A stretch of DNA of 64,000 nucleotides from Hordeum vulgare subsp. vulgare. Taxonomy: Eukaryota > Streptophyta > Magnoliopsida > Poales > Poaceae. Below the pieces are notes generated by a model. The model ran no database searches and was not told the DNA's origin. It worked only from the letters and a program-made list of their open reading frames with translations. Positions 32,228 through 45,975 of the stretch are shown piece after piece. Each line of letters opens with the position of its first letter. Positions within the stretch are counted from its first letter, which is position 1. Location of the stretch: contig NC_058522.1 in NCBI RefSeq assembly GCF_904849725.1, positions 229,499,084 through 229,563,083 of the forward strand, written 5' to 3'. The position numbers were made by a program, and so were the translations under genes.

Positions 32228-32994
32228 ATGTCTAAGTCATTTGCCTCTAGTGTTGCACCCGAAGGAGAGATTCTCACCTTCAAACAAAGGGTTGAAGAAA
32301 GTTTGAAAGATGCTTGGTATAGAATTAAAAATTCTCAAGATAGAGTCACCAAGAAGCAATCCACCACTATTTTGCTTAGAAATTTTTATGTTGGTATTAC
32401 TTCTTGGCATAGGTTTGTTCTAGACACGAAGATAGGAGGGGATTTCTTGGAAGCTCTCGTTGGGGACGCTCTTAACGTTATGGAAAATCTTGTCGGAATC
32501 CCACCTATTGTTGACATAAAGGATGATATCACTTTAGCTCACATTATGAGTAAATTTGAGAAGATAGAGCTAGAGATACCAAGCATGAGTAAAATAAATG
32601 AAGTTGCTCGTAGGATTCAACGGAAATTAAATAGACTTGATAGCTCCATGCACAAAAATTACAAAACTTTGGAGACCCTTAAATCCCATGATATGGATCC
32701 TTCTAGGGTTGATAATATCGAGGATATTTTGAAACTTTAGGAACTACTCTATCCTCCATCAAGACTAAAAAGGTAGAAACCCCCACAATTAAGGGACCTA
32801 AGTTCGTTTACGTACCCAAGGTTCCTCAACCCAAAATGAATATACCCATTGCTAGGGGTGTAGAAACTATGAAGACCTTGGAAGAGATACCTCTTTTAAA
32901 TAGAATTAGAAATGAAATTCGAATTGGTCTTACTACCTTTGCTTTTGTTCCTAGAAGTGTTTCCACTAAGCCTCTCTTTGAGAGTCCTCATTAA
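32228..32994 (+). pseudogene. Gag-like ORF of family D, second internal region
   Basis: The frame MSKSFASSVAPEGEILTF starts at 32228 and is open to TAG at 32738. Coding sequence then continues in another frame (KGPKFVYVPKVPQPK..) to about 32994, so there is a frameshift. It contains TTILLRNFYVGITSWHRF, related to RNFYHGLFRW in the other D copies, followed by a Lys/Glu/Ile-rich helical region. There is no protease-like segment before the stop, unlike internal regions 1 and 3. It represents a different coding module between similar LTRs. The exact function is unknown. Confidence 0.7.
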
Positions 32995-33057
32995 GACTAG
33001 TTGTACTATTGAAGAGCTTTTTGATGATCTTTGTGATGGTCCAATTGATACAACTTG

Positions 33058-35904
33058 ATATTTTTCATCATGCCTAGCTCAAAGGCATAAAAGAAACCGC
33101 TTGTTGGGAACATCATTGTATCTTTATTTTCAAGCTTTGTGCCAAGTTTTAGCCTCCGATTGCAAGAAAGTTCAAAAGTTGTGACATGCTGTCCAGAAAC
33201 AGATTTTGTCTGCGTGACGGAAAAATTCGCCAAAAATCACCAGATCATCTTTTTGATCTGAATTTTTTTTTGACATCATGCTATATATAATTGTATTTCT
33301 GTCATTTGTCATTAGTTTTTTATTTGAGTTGCAGAAGTGCCCCGAAACAATTATTTACTACATGTTGTTCTGTTTTTCACAGATTCTGCCACGTTTTGTG
33401 TTTTCATCATTTTGCAAATCTTAAGCTTGATTTTCCTTTGCAAAAACCTTTTGGAAATCATGAGAAACTGTAGCTTTTCATGAATATCTTTATTTCCAGT
33501 AGGTAATGAATTATTTTATCATGGGTACTAACTACTCTAATCATCTTATGATGAGTTCTGTATGAAGGGAGTTTTCTAGTATGCGATGGAGGATGATGAA
33601 AGAAGATCTAGGGGTGTCAAGCGCTCAAGCTTGGGGATGCCCCCATCCACCCCCAAGAAATATTCAAGGAGACTCAAGCATCTAAGCTTGGGGATGCCCC
33701 CGTGCATCCCCTTCTCTATCAACAATCATCATTTCGTCCATCTCCATGCTATATTTTTATCACTTCATATTTTGTGTGTTATGCTTGGAGCGCCCCGCTC
33801 TTTACTTTTTAGTTTGTTTTAGTTTTTCTTGTTGTTTATAACAATTAGGAACCTAGCCTACCTTGTTTGGGAGAGAAACACGCTCCACTCCACCCTAGAA
33901 CACAACATAGGTTTTCATGCTTATCTTTTTGTGTGTTCTTTATCTTTTCACAGCTGTTGTCATGCTTAGCTCTTAGTTTTCATGCTATATACTTTTAAGA
34001 GCTATTATTTAGGTTGATTTTGGAACTCTCTTGAGCATTCTTATCTCGTTTAGAGAGTTGGCTTGTTGCACTAAGTTGTGTGTCTTGCATGAGTAGATAA
34101 TTGAGGTTGCTATTTAAGTATAGTAGTAACTTGCAATAGTTTTGAGGTATTGATTTGAGTAATGTTTGGACTTTTGGTGTCAAGAGATTGAGCCTATTAG
34201 TGATAGGTGTCGTATTTTGGGCAATCCGTGTGTTTTTCAGAAACTAAAATAAATTAGTTGAGAACTCTAGCTACTAGATGGATCTCTAACCTCTGGAGGG
34301 GTTGGAATATATAGAGTACCCTCACGTTATCATGGGTTGATGATGCGCAAGGATAACCAAACCCCCAAACACTCCTACTTGGGGTACTTGTCTCTTTGTG
34401 AATCTCCTGACTAGATAGAGAGTTACCGATAATAAGTGCCTGAGTTCTTCGGACTAATGCGAGTATTCGATTGTTGGCACTTCCACCATCCATATTTTGC
34501 TAGCCTCTTCGGTATCGTGCATTTCCCTTTATCATCTTGAGAGTTGGTGCATACTTCGCCGGTGCATCCAAAACCTTGGCATGATACGCTCTGTCATCAT
34601 AAGCCTCATTATATCCTTCCTCAAAACAGCCACCATACCTACCTATTAAGGCATTTCCATAGCCTTTCTGAGATACATTGCCATTCAACATCCACCATTT
34701 GATGACTTGATCTTCATGTCATACATACTTTTGCTTGATCGAGGAGCCGCATGCTATTTGGTCTTTGCCCTTATTATTGCTACATGACACGCTAGTATCA
34801 TTGCATATCCTGCTACACTCGCAGAGGCATACATTTGCATACATCATGATAGTTCTCATTTATCTTTATGTTGAGTACTTCTTATAAAGTGTGAAGATCT
34901 TCTTTTTATTTCTTGTAAAATATAGAGTGTTGCCCTTAAGTAAGGAAAAGATCCCAAAGATGACAAATTAAAAGATCCCAAAAGAGGACACATGAAAAGA
35001 TCCCAAAGTGGACAAATGAGAGATAAATAGAAAGAGCCCAAGAGGCCACAAAAATAAAAAAAGGTAAGAAAAAAAAGGGGGGCAACACTACTATTCCTTT
35101 TGAAAGATCGACACTCGTACTCCGTTTGCTATATTTGTACTCCATAGAGATTTATCATCCATGCATAACTATGTGGGTACCCTTACACTATAGAACTTGG
35201 CTTGTATATTCCAATGATGAGCCTCCTCAAATGAGCTCTAGGTCTTCAGGAGAAATCAAGTTGGATGAACCCCCACTAGTTCCATTGGGGAGCTTACCTT
35301 AGCTCATATGTGCATTCGTTGCATGGCAATCCCTACTCCTCACATCATATCTAACATTTGGCTTTGTCTCGCCTATGATTGTCCTCGTTGATGTGAGCCT
35401 TTCACACCTTTTTTTGTCTTCCTTCCCCATCATTATTCTCTTTGCCATCCTAAGTGCCAATATATCTTGCTTGTGACCATCCATTGCATGGGTGCTCAAA
35501 GTCAAAAGGGAGAGGATCATTTTGACTTGTGCCTGACTAGTGGTCTGGGGATGAGTCAAAATAAGATTCCGAAGGAGACCAATTGTGAAGTTTTAGTAGA
35601 TTGAGTTCTCAATTAAACTATATAATATTTTTTATGCTCTAAACCCATCTCCCATTTCTTGCACACAAACATCATTTGGAGACATTCCAGTCATGGACAG
35701 CAAGAGGTCTTGCACCTTTATGTCCTTACTTTGCTAATTTCAATACTAGATATAGACTCATGCTTGTTATTGTCTTGACTTGAATTGCGTATCTTACTTG
35801 CTTTACTTTGAAGTTCTTATATGTGTGTTAGCATGTCACCACATAAATTATTATTTTTATCATTTGCCTACTCGAGGACGACCAAGAATTAAGCTTGGGG
35901 ATGT
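33058..35904 (+). other. Non-coding 3' portion of the second D internal region
   Basis: Homologous to 38590-40773 plus 48903-49624. It starts with a truncated copy of the post-ORF motif (33070-33109), has two AAGCTTGGGGATG motifs (33627, 33684), three AAAAGATCCCAAA-type units near 34945-35010, and ends with AAGCTTGGGGATG directly before LTR3. No gene is recognised; short frames are conserved only as repeat sequence. Confidence 0.75.
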
Positions 35905-37561
35905 TGATACGTCCTGAACGTATCTATAATTTATGTTTGTTCCATGCTCTTTTGGGTGACATTGTTATGTGATTTGCTACAATTTTATAGCTTTTTACAC
36001 ATATTTGGACTAACCTACTAACTCAGTGCACCCAGTGCCAGTTTCTGTGTGTTGATGTCTTTTAATTGCAAGGACTTTACCCCAATTTTCAGAGCCCGAA
36101 AAATCCCAAGAAAAATATATAAATATCAGCGTGACGGAAGCTTCAGGAAGAACCAAGGTGGGCCAGAGGGGAGCCAGGCCTCTCCCAGGCGGCCACCTAG
36201 CATGGGCCGCCTCGTGGCCGCCCCACCAGGTCGCTTGGGTGGCGGGTCCACCCTCTGGCGCCCTCCTTTGGCCTATATTTACTTCTTGAAGAAGAAACCC
36301 TAAAGATATATCCCGCATCGCGAATTTCCCCATCGTTCCTCCGTCGTAGCGCCTCCAAGATCGGAAGCGCCACGAGACCTCTTCCCGACACCCTGCCGGA
36401 GGGAGGATTGACCTCCGGGAGCTTCTCCACCACCATGGACGCTTTTGGGCGTGTCGTGAGTAGTCCTCCTTGGACCATGGGTCCATGACCAGTAGCTATG
36501 TGATGTCTTCTCTCCAATCTTGTGCTTCAATGCTTAGCCCTTGTGAGTTGCTCTACATGATCAAGGCATCTATGTAATTTACCTACAATTACTATGCTGA
36601 GTTTGCTGGGATGCGATGTATTATGAGATTATGTTCAGATTGTGATGAGTTATATATTTGGTTCTCCTTTTATATTTTGTTCTTTAGTAATTCATGCATG
36701 TTCTCCGTTGGTTTATATTGCTTTGGCCAAGTAGTAGATTGTAATTCCAAGAGGGAGCGTTATGCATGATTTTGGGTTCATGCACCCTAATGTCTAGCTT
36801 GAGTGAGAGAAACATGAGACTAGTGGATGTGTTGTTGCCACCAGGGAGAAAACAACGATGCTTGTAACCACGGTTGCAAGGATTGTTTACCTTACACAAA
36901 GTTTGTTAATGTAGTTGTTCGTTGCTTTGAGGTTACACTTTGGGTGGGGCTCGCAACTTAATACCAGCGAGATGTTCTGGATAGATATCTCAAGGTGGAT
37001 AATTAGTGAGTAGATGTTGATGGATAAACGTTCTACTTGTCTTGGCATACTGCCCATACTTATGAGCCTCTAACTTTCTTGTAGCATGAGTAGCATTGCG
37101 GTGCGTTTATAATTATGTCATTTGCCCAGCTGTAATTTGTTTACCCATCATAGTTGTTTATCGTCTTTTGGAAGACACACATCACTAGTGAACATCATGG
37201 GACTCTCGTCCATATTTCCACCATTGTTTACACCTCCACCATTTACTGCTTTTGTTTCCTTTTCCGTTGCAATCACCATCGCTATTCCCGCTTGTGTTTG
37301 ATCCTTTGCAAATGACAAGGCCGGAGATATTGACAACCTCTCTAAACTCGTTGGGAGCAAAGTTATTTGTTGTGTGTGGAGGTCCACGTCTTCTGATAGC
37401 GCCAGAGCAGCACACACGTACTTGTTGATCCTTGGAGTCCTCCTGGTTCGATAAACCTTGCAGTCCCCATGTAAGGGAAATCTGCTGCTGACTACATCTC
37501 AACCTTCCACTTGGTGTAACAAACGAGGGGAGAGGAATTTAGTTCCATCAACTCGTCATCA
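35905..37561 (+). repeat. LTR3 of family D (1,657 bp)
   Basis: It starts TGATACGTCC and ends CTCGTCATCA, directly followed by a leader with PBS, and preceded by the polypurine-type motif of the second internal region. It can act as 3' LTR of unit 2 and 5' LTR of unit 3 at once, as expected in a tandem of LTR units. Confidence 0.92.
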
Positions 37562-37571
37562 AGCAAATTTC

Positions 37572-37589
37572 TGGCGCCGTTGCCGGGGA
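37572..37589 (+). promoter_or_regulatory. PBS after LTR3 (tRNA-Asp)
   Basis: TGGCGCCGTTGCCGGGGA is an exact 18-base match to the tRNA-Asp complement, 10 bases inside LTR3. Confidence 0.95.
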
Positions 37590-37744
37590 CTCAAGTCTTC
37601 AAGATAGGGGAGTTGCACACTATCTTTTACCTTTTCTTTTTAGTCTTGTTAGTTTGCTTTCTAGTTTTTGATTTAGAGTCTTATACCAAAAACCACAAAA
37701 AATATATTTGATTTCCTTTTAGTTGTCCTTTCTGCTTAGCAAGC

Positions 37745-38606
37745 ATGTTAGGATTTGGTGCTTTGAGGGAATCTGAGGTCCTAGATTTCCATCAAAGGAA
37801 TGGACAAAATATGAAGAAGGCTTGGGATAGAATTTCTGAAGCACATAAAAGAATTATGCCTTGGATGCATATCAAAATTGTGCTTAGAAATTTTTATCAT
37901 GGTGTTTTTAGGTGGTGTAAACACTCTCTTGATATTATAGCTGCAGGAGATTTTTTTAGAGTGTGATGAGGCTAGAGCTCTTTATATTATACATGGTCTA
38001 TCTAATTACTTTGTTTATGATCATGGATTTGACACTATTATAGATAGACTTGCTACCATTTATAGAATAATAGATGCTCTAGACTTGAGAGAAAGAGAGA
38101 AACCCATGTTTGATAAGAAAAAGATTTTGAAAATAGATGATGACTGGGAGCCTTTTGTTAGAATTAGCATCTCTAACCAAGACTTCCTTGCTTATTGTGA
38201 TATTGGATCCATGGTTTCTACAATGCCAAAAGTTGTTTATGATTCTCTAAGAATTTTAAACATGGACAATTTTTTATATTATCATGAACATGCTAATGGG
38301 GATATTTCTAAGATCCACGGAAAGGTAAAAGATGTCCAGGTTACATTCTTTAAAAGGAATGCAACTGTTGATTTCTTCATCATGAAGCCAAACAAAGGAA
38401 ACATAGTGCTTGGAAGGGACTTCCTCCAAGCCATCAAAGGCTTCATTGATATAGGTAAAGGAAACATACGCTTACGTGGCAAAGCAAAAGGTACGTACCC
38501 GTTCCCTAGGAAATATAAGGATGAACTTGTTGAGGGTCCGTTTGAAAGTTTTGATGATTCCGATGACTTTGGTGAATTTTGGTCCTTCTTTTTGCATCAT
38601 GCCTAG
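37745..38606 (+). pseudogene. Gag/protease-like ORF of family D, third internal region
   Basis: The first frame (MLGFGALRESEVLDF) breaks near 37960 by a frameshift in a T run. A second frame of 173 codons runs 38085-38606: DDDWEPFVRISISNQDFLAYCDIGSM, then MPKVVYDSLRILNMDN, then NIVLGRDFLQAIKGFIDIGKGN. The pattern (CDIG .. P .. VLGRDFL) resembles Athila-type retropepsins, with I in place of the usual T or L beside the aspartate. No RT or integrase follows. The stop codon TAG lies inside the conserved post-ORF motif. Confidence 0.8.
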
Positions 38607-38649
38607 CTCAAAGGCATAAAAGAAAGCGGTTGTTGGGAGGCAACCCAAT
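38599..38649 (+). other. Conserved post-ORF structured motif (family D, copy 3)
   Basis: The same layout as at 29890: ATGCCTAGCTCAAAGGC and TTGGGAGGCAACCCAA. The central palindrome is changed to AAGCGGTT here. The ORF stop overlaps its start. Confidence 0.8.
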
Positions 38650-40773
38650 TTGTTTTTACTTTCAGTTTTAGTGGTCTTGATGTTTTTTACTATGTAGTAA
38701 CATCATTGTATCTTTATTTTTCAAGCTTTGTGCCAAGTGTTAGCCTCCGATTGCAAGAAAGTTCAAAAGTTGTGACATGCTGTCCAGAAATAGATTTTGT
38801 CTGCTTGACGGAAAAATTAGCCAAACATCACCAGACCATCTTTTTGATCTGAATATTTTTGATAGTATGCTCTATATAATTGACTTTCTGCCGTCTGTTC
38901 TGAGTTTTTTTATTTGAGTTGCAGAAGTTCCCCGAAACAATTATTTCCTACCTCCTGGTTTGTTTTTCCCAGACTCTACCCTCTTTTGCGTTTTCATTGT
39001 TTTTCAAATCTTAAGCTTGTTTTTCCTTTGCAAAATCCTTTTGGAAATATTGAGAAACAGTATATCTTCCTGAAAATCTTTATTTCCAGTAGAGAAAAAA
39101 CAATTTATTATGGGACTAACCACTCTAATCAGCTTATGATGAGTTTCGTATGAAGGGAGTTTTCAAGTATGTGATGGAAGATGATGAAAGAAGATCCAGG
39201 AGTGTCAAGCGCTCAAGCTTGGGGATGCCCCCATGCACCCCCAAGAAATATTCAAGGAGACTCAAGCGTCTAAGCTTGGGGATGCCCCCGTGCATCCCCT
39301 TCTCCATCAACTATCATCAGTCCGTCCTTCCCCATGCTATATTTTTATCACTTCATATGTTATGTGCTATGCTTGGAGCGTCCCGCTCTTTACTTTTTTA
39401 GTTTATTTTAGTTTTGCTTTCTGTTCATCACAAGTTGGACCCTAGCCTTATTTTTTTGGGAGAGAAAGACACTCCACTCCACCCTAGAACACAACATAGG
39501 TTTTCATGCTTATCTTTTTGTGTGTTTTTTATCTTTTCATAGTTGTTGTCATGCTTAGTTCTTAGTTTTCATACTTTACATTTTTAAGCGCTTTTATTTA
39601 TGTTGCTTTTGGAACTCTCTTGAGTTATCATGCTTATCTTGTTTAGAGAGTTGGCTTGTTGCACTAAGTTGTGTGTCTTGCATGAGTAGGTAACTGAGGT
39701 TGCTATTTAAGTAAAGTAGTAACTTGCAACAGTTTTAACATATTGATTTGGCTAATGTTTGGACTTTTGGTGTTAAAAGCTTGAGCCTAGTAGTGATAGG
39801 TGTCGTATTTTTGGCAATTCGTGTGTATTTTCAAAACTAAAAAAATAGTTGAGAACTCTAGCTACTAGATGGATCGCTAACCTCTGGAGGGGTTGGAATA
39901 TATAGAGTATCCTCACGTTATCATGGATCGAGGATGCGCAAGGATAACCATACCCCCAAACACTCCTCCTTGGGGTACTTGTCTCTTTGTGAATCTCCTG
40001 ACTAGATAGAGAGTTACCGATAATTAGTGCATGTGTTCTTCGGACTAATGCGAGTATTCGATTGTTGGCACTTCCACCATCCATATTTTGCTAGCCTCTT
40101 CGGTACCGTGCATTGCCCTTTCTCATCTTGAGAGTTGGTGCATACTTCGCCGGTGCATCCAAACCCTTGGCATGATACGCTCTGTCATCATAAGCCTCAT
40201 TATATCCTTCCTCAAAACAGCCACCATACCTACCTATTAAGGCATTTCCATAGCCTTTCCGAGATACATTGCCATGCAACATCCACCATCTCATGACTTC
40301 ATCTTCATGCCATACATGCTTTTGCTTGATCAAGGAGCTGCATGCTAGTTGGGATTTGCCCTTATTATTGCTACATGACGCGCTAGTATCATTGCATATC
40401 ATGCTACACTGGCAGAGGCATACGTTTGCATACATCATGATAGTTTTCATTTATCTTTATGTTGAGTACTTCTTATAAAGTGTGAAGATCTTCTTTTTAT
40501 TTCTTGTAAAATATGCAGTGTTGCCCTTAAGTAAGGAAAAGATCCTAAAGAGGACAAATTAAAAGATCCCAAAAGAGGACACATGAAAAGATCCCAAAGA
40601 GGACAAATGAGAGATAAATAGACAGAGCCAAAGAGTCCACAAAATAAAAAAGGTAAGAAAAGAAAAGAAGGGGGCAACACTACTATTCCTTTTGAAAGAT
40701 CCACACTCGTACTCCATTTGCTATATTTGTACTCCATAGAGATTTAACATCCATGCATAACTATGTGGTTACC
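38650..40773 (+). other. Non-coding part of the third D internal region, left of element E
   Basis: Two AAGCTTGGGGATG motifs lie at 39215 and 39272 and AAAAGATCCCAAA-type units at 40545-40610. No gene is recognised. The last bases TTACC (40769-40773) are the altered left target copy of element E. Confidence 0.75.
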
Positions 40774-42332
40774 TGATGTCAGTTGTGCTTCCCTAGCAAC
40801 GGCGGCAGGAATAGTCGTGTCGACGACACCAGGAATCCTTCTGCTACAGCTATGGAGCCTTGCGTTGGTGTTCCCTCGAAGCAGAAAGGGTGATGTAGCA
40901 CAACGGTGGTAAGTATTTCCCTCAGTTTGAGAACCAAGGTATCAATCCAGTGGAGGAGTATCACAAGATCCTGCACAAACACAAAGAACCTGCTCCCAAA
41001 GCTATGAAGAGGTTGTCAATCCCTTATAGATTGTTTGCCAAGTGAGAACTGAAAGCAACAAAGTAACAAAGCAAAGTAAAAGCGAAGGTGTAAACGATGG
41101 ATGTGAATAGACCCGTGGGCCTTAGTGTTTACTAGTGGCTTCACTCAAGAAAGCAAGTAGACGGTGGGTGAACAAATTACTGTCGAGCAATTTATAGAAC
41201 CGCGCAAAGTCATGACGATATCTATGGCAATGATTATATCTATAGGCATCACGTCCAAAACAAGTAGACCGATACTTTCTGCATCTACTACTATTACTCC
41301 ACACGTCGACCGCTATCCAGCATGCATCTAGTGTATTAAGTCCAAAAGAACAGAGTAACGCCTTAAGCAAGATGATATGATGTAGATGGACAATCTCATA
41401 TCTACGACAGAGCCCACCTTGTTACCCTTGATGGCAACTACATGATGTGTGCCTTGCTGCCCCTACTGTCACTGGGAAAGGTCACCACATGGTAGAACCC
41501 AAACCAAGCACTTCTCCCATTGCAAGAATCATAGATCTAGTTAGCCAAACAAAACCCAAGACTCGGAGAGACTTACAAGGATATCAAATCATGCATATAA
41601 GAAATCAGCAAAGACTCAAATATATATCATAGATAATCTGATCACAAATCCACAATTCATCGGATCTCGACAAACACACCGCCAAAGAAGATTACATCGG
41701 ATAGATCTCCATGAAGATCATGGAGAACTTTGTATTGAAGATCCAAGAGAGAGAAGAACCATCTAGCTACTAACTACGGACCCGTAGGTCTGAAGTGAAC
41801 TACTCACGAGTCATTGGAGGGGCGATGATGTTGATGTAGAAGCCCTCCAACTCCAAAGTCCCCTCCGGCATGGTGTCGGGAAGGGTATCTAGATGAGATC
41901 TCGCGGAAACGGAAGCATGCAGCGGCGGAAAAGTATTTTCGAGGCTCCCCTGATTTTTTGCTGTATTTTAGGGAATATATAGGCCAAAGATCTAGGCCAG
42001 GGGCGCTAGGGAGGCCACAAGCTTGCCCACCGCCGCCCCCTGGTGGCGGATGGGGGGCTTGTGGGCTCCCTGTAGCCCTCCTGGATTGGCTCACAAGCCC
42101 CCTGATCTTCTTTCGTTCGGGAAAAAACATTTCGGGGATTTTATTCCGTTTGGACTCCGTTCCAAAATCAGATCTGAAAAGAGCCAAAAACACAGAAAAA
42201 ACAGGAACTGGCACTTGGCACTGAGTTAATAAGTTAGTCCCAAAAAGATATAAAAGGTACATAAAACATCCAAAGATGACAAGATAACAGCATGAAACCA
42301 TCAAAAATTATAGATACGTTTGAGACGTATCA
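40774..42332 (-). repeat. 3' LTR of element E (1,559 bp)
   Basis: It runs on + from TGATGTCAGTTGTGC to TTGAGACGTATCA. It carries a PBS-like segment (40790-40807 on +) 16 bases from its end. Over most of its length it is almost identical, in inverse orientation, to the LTR at 61600-63209. Confidence 0.92.
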
Positions 42333-44958
42333 AGCATCCCCAAGCTTAACTCCTGCTCGTCCTCGAGTAGGAAAGTGATAAAGAATGAATTTTTGATGCT
42401 TTCATGCTACCTAGCATAGATGTCCTTTGTAACTCCTCTTATGTGACGTGAATGTTCAGATCCATTAGATTCAAAACAATAGTTTGCTATTGGCGTGGAA
42501 ACAATAATAATTCAAGCAAACTAGCAAGGTAATCATGAACTTTCAAAATAACAAGGCCAAAAGAAAGTTATACCTGCAAAAGCATATAGTCTGGCTATGC
42601 TCTATCATCATTGCAAAACGAATTTAAATCATGCACAACCCCGGTATTAGCCAAGTAATTGTTTCAAACCTTTACTTTCTCAAACCTTTTCAACTCTCAT
42701 GCAATACATGAGCGTGACCCATGGTTTTAGCACTATAGATGGTGTGGAGTGTGGTGGAGGTTGCAAGACAATACAAGGAGAAGATGGTCACATTAACTAG
42801 GCATATCAATGAGCTGTGGAGATGCTCATCAATAGATATCAATTTGAATGAGTAGGGATTGCCATACAAATGATGCACTAGAGCTAAGAGTATGTGAAAG
42901 CTATTAAAGAAAACTAGTGGGTGTGCATCCAACTTGCTTGCTCACGAAGACCTAAGGCAATTTTGAGGAAGCCTATCATTGGAATATACAAGCCAAGTTA
43001 TAAAATGAAAATTTCCCACTAGCTATATGGTGGTGACAAAACGAGAGATTCTCAATCATGAAGATCATGGTGCTTAATATGCACAAGTGTGGAAAAGTGG
43101 TAGCATTGTCCCTTCTCTCTTTTTCTCTCATTTTTTTATTTTTTTGGTGGGCTCTTTGGCCTCTTTATTATTATTATTTATTTTGGTGGGCTTCTTTGGC
43201 CTCTTTTATTTCCTCACATGGGACAATGCTCCATCAATGATGATCATCACACTTTCAACTCAAAACTTAGAGCAACGATGACTCTATATGGAATGCCTTC
43301 GGTAGTGTACCGTGGCAATGATCTAGCATGGCATAGACATTAATGGAAACATCATGCTAGCTATCTTACAATCATGCAATGGAAATGTAGACGTGACGGC
43401 ACATGTCATGGTGGTAGTTGCATGGCAATATATTTCGGAATGACTTTGAAAAAGCCATAGTAGGTAGGTATGGTGGCTGTTTTGAGGGAGGCTAATGGTG
43501 GGTTTTGTGCACCGGCGAAAGTTGCACGGCACTAAGAAGATAGTGATGGTGGAAGGTGAAAGTGCATCTAAACCATGGACTCAACATTAGTCATGAAGAA
43601 CTCATATACTTGTTGCAAAAGTTTTATTAGTAATCGAAACAAAGCATTCAACGCATACTCCTAGGGGAAGGGTTGGTAGGTATAAACCATCGCGCGATCC
43701 CGACCGCCACGCAAAGGATGACAATCAATAAATCAATTATGCTTCGACTTCATCACATAGCGGTTCACCATACGTGCATGCTACGGGAATCACTAACTTC
43801 AACAAAAGAATCTAGATCCACAACACCTTACTAGCATGACTTCAATATTACCATAACCACAACTCAAAACTAATTGAAATGAATCAAACTTCTCTAACTA
43901 TTCAATGTACATGAAGTTGGAAGTTTTCATATCCCTTTGGATAACTACCCCTTTTGAGACTACTTTCAAAGCATAGACCAACTACCAAGACACGCACCGC
44001 TGCGCTCTAATAGATATAAGTGAAGCACATAGAGCAAAAGTATCTAGCTCAAAAGATATAAGTGAAGCACATGTGAGCTGAATTGTCTACCAAAAGATAT
44101 AAGTGAAGCTCGACAAAATCACGGTGAGTGCATGTCTCTATCTCTAGGTGTGCAGCAAGGATGATTTGACACAACAAAAATAAAATACTCCTACGATACA
44201 AGACGCTCCAAGCAAAAACACATAACATGTGGTGAATAAAAATATAGCCCCAAGTAACGTTACCGATGGATTGAAGACGAGAGAGGGGATGCCTTCCTAG
44301 GGCATCCCCAAGCTTAGGCTTTTACGGCATCCTTGAATATCCTGGGGTGCCTTGGGCATCCCCAAGCTTGAGATCTTGCCACTCTTTATCTCTTTGTCCA
44401 TAAGAACTTCACCCAAGACTTGAAAACTTAACAACACGAAACTTAAACAGAAACTCGTTATAACATTAGTATGAGAAAGCAAACCACCACTTCCTTAGGT
44501 ACTGTAGCAAACTTAAATTCTACTTGTGCTGATGTTGGATTACTGTATTTTCAATCTTCCAAGTCTAATACCCCCCGATACTATCCATAGTTTCATCAAA
44601 ATAAGCAACCAACACAACAAAAACATAATCTGTTAACAGCAGACTACTATGTAGCAATCTGTATATTTCGTGTACCTGTGCTACTTCAAAAAAATTGAAA
44701 AATTATGTCACTCTGAAGAATTTGCGTAGAAATCAGCAGCAAAAATAATCAACTCAAAAGCTCTTACAGAACAAAAATGAAAATTCTTTTCGTGAGCAGA
44801 AAGTTTCTGTCTTTTCCAGCATGACCAAACGATCATCCCCAAGACTAATCATAACGGTTTTGCCTGGCACAAACGCAAAAAGAAACACAAAAAACACAAT
44901 CATAACAGAATTATGAAAGTGTGGAAAACACAAAACAGAAAGAAAAAGGATAGATTCG
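42333..44958 (-). other. Non-coding 3' tail of element E
   Basis: No gene is seen. It contains the LTR-adjacent CATCCCCAAGCTT (42335-42347, complement of the polypurine-type motif), two more copies at 44303 and 44357, and a cluster of AAGATATAAGTGAAGC units at 44003-44112. The segment 42333-43560 is nearly identical in inverse orientation to 60360-61599 of element F; short frames shared by both reflect this. Confidence 0.8.
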
Positions 44959-45007
44959 TTGGGTTGCCTCCCAACAAGCGCTTTTGTTTAACGCCCTTAG
45001 CTAGGCG
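44959..45007 (-). other. Conserved post-ORF structured motif (element E)
   Basis: On the minus strand: CGCCTAGCTAAGGGCG, then AAGCGCTT, then TTGGGAGGCAACCCAA, starting 14 bases after the protease-like stop codon. The order and spacing match family D and element F. Confidence 0.8.
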
Positions 45008-45020
45008 AAAGGTGATGGAA

Positions 45021-45890
45021 TCACGTATAGTCATCTTTGGTGCTCAAACCATAAGTAGCCCTCATCATAGATTCATAAGGCAATCTTATTTTCTTTCTAG
45101 GAAAATGCTCCATGCCCTTATTGAAAGGAAATTGAAATCTAATATTTCCTTCCTTCATATCGATGATAGCACCAATAGTCCTTAGGAAAGGTCTACCAAG
45201 AATAATGGGACATGAAGGATTGCAATCTATGTCAAGTACAATGAAATCCACGGGTACATAGTTCTTATTTTCAACAATAAGAACATCATCGATCCTTCCC
45301 ATGCGTTTCTTGACAGTAGAATCCGCAAGATGCAAATTAAGATAACACTCTTCAATCTCATGAAAACCAAGAATATCATATAAAGACTTTGGAATCGCGG
45401 AAACACTAGCACCCAAATCACACAAAGCATTGCACTCATAGTTTTTGATCTTGATTTTGATAGTAGGTTCCCACTCATCATAAAGTTTTCTAGGTATAGA
45501 GACTTCTAATTCGAGCTTCTCTTCAAGAGATTTCATCATAGCATCTACGATATGCGCGGTAAAGGCTTTGCTTTGGCTATAAGCATGTGGAGAGTTTGCA
45601 ATGGATTGCATAAAAGAAATGCATTCAAACAAGGAGCAATTATCATAATTGAATTCCTTGAAATCCAAAGTGGGAGTTTCATTACTACCCAAAATTTTGA
45701 CTTCTTCTACTCGACTCTCCACACCTTTATCATCAAGATAGGTGGACTCCGAATCATTGGGGCGTTTTTCAACCAAAGTGGATTCATATCCAGCCCCTCC
45801 ATAAATAGGTTTGACACGCGAAAACAAAGATTCAAGAGGAGACACACCAAGCACTTTAAGATCTTCGTGATTTGCATCTCTAGAACGCAC
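45021..45890 (-). pseudogene. Protease-like part of the element E polyprotein
   Basis: Frame of 289 codons. ECNALCDLGASVSAIPKSLY has the Athila-type retropepsin site DLGAS, and CPIILGRPFLRTIGAIIDM is the matching C-terminal segment. It is separated from gag by a nonsense codon (TAG near 45900) in the shared frame and by an apparent one-base insertion near 45990. The methionine start used here is only the first after the break. The frame then ends normally, without any polymerase domain, before the non-coding tail. It would have released Gag products in the particle. Confidence 0.88.
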
Positions 45891-45975
45891 CCTTTTAAAC
45901 TATTCATGCCTAGCGCGAATTTGGGCGGTTCTTTCTTTGCTCTCATTCATGGAGATACGCATAGCCTTCAAAGTT

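Noticed and set aside
43323..43532. Small conserved protein shared with 60397-60606
   Set aside because: Conservation is explained by near-identical non-coding tails of elements E and F; neighbouring non-frame sequence is equally identical.
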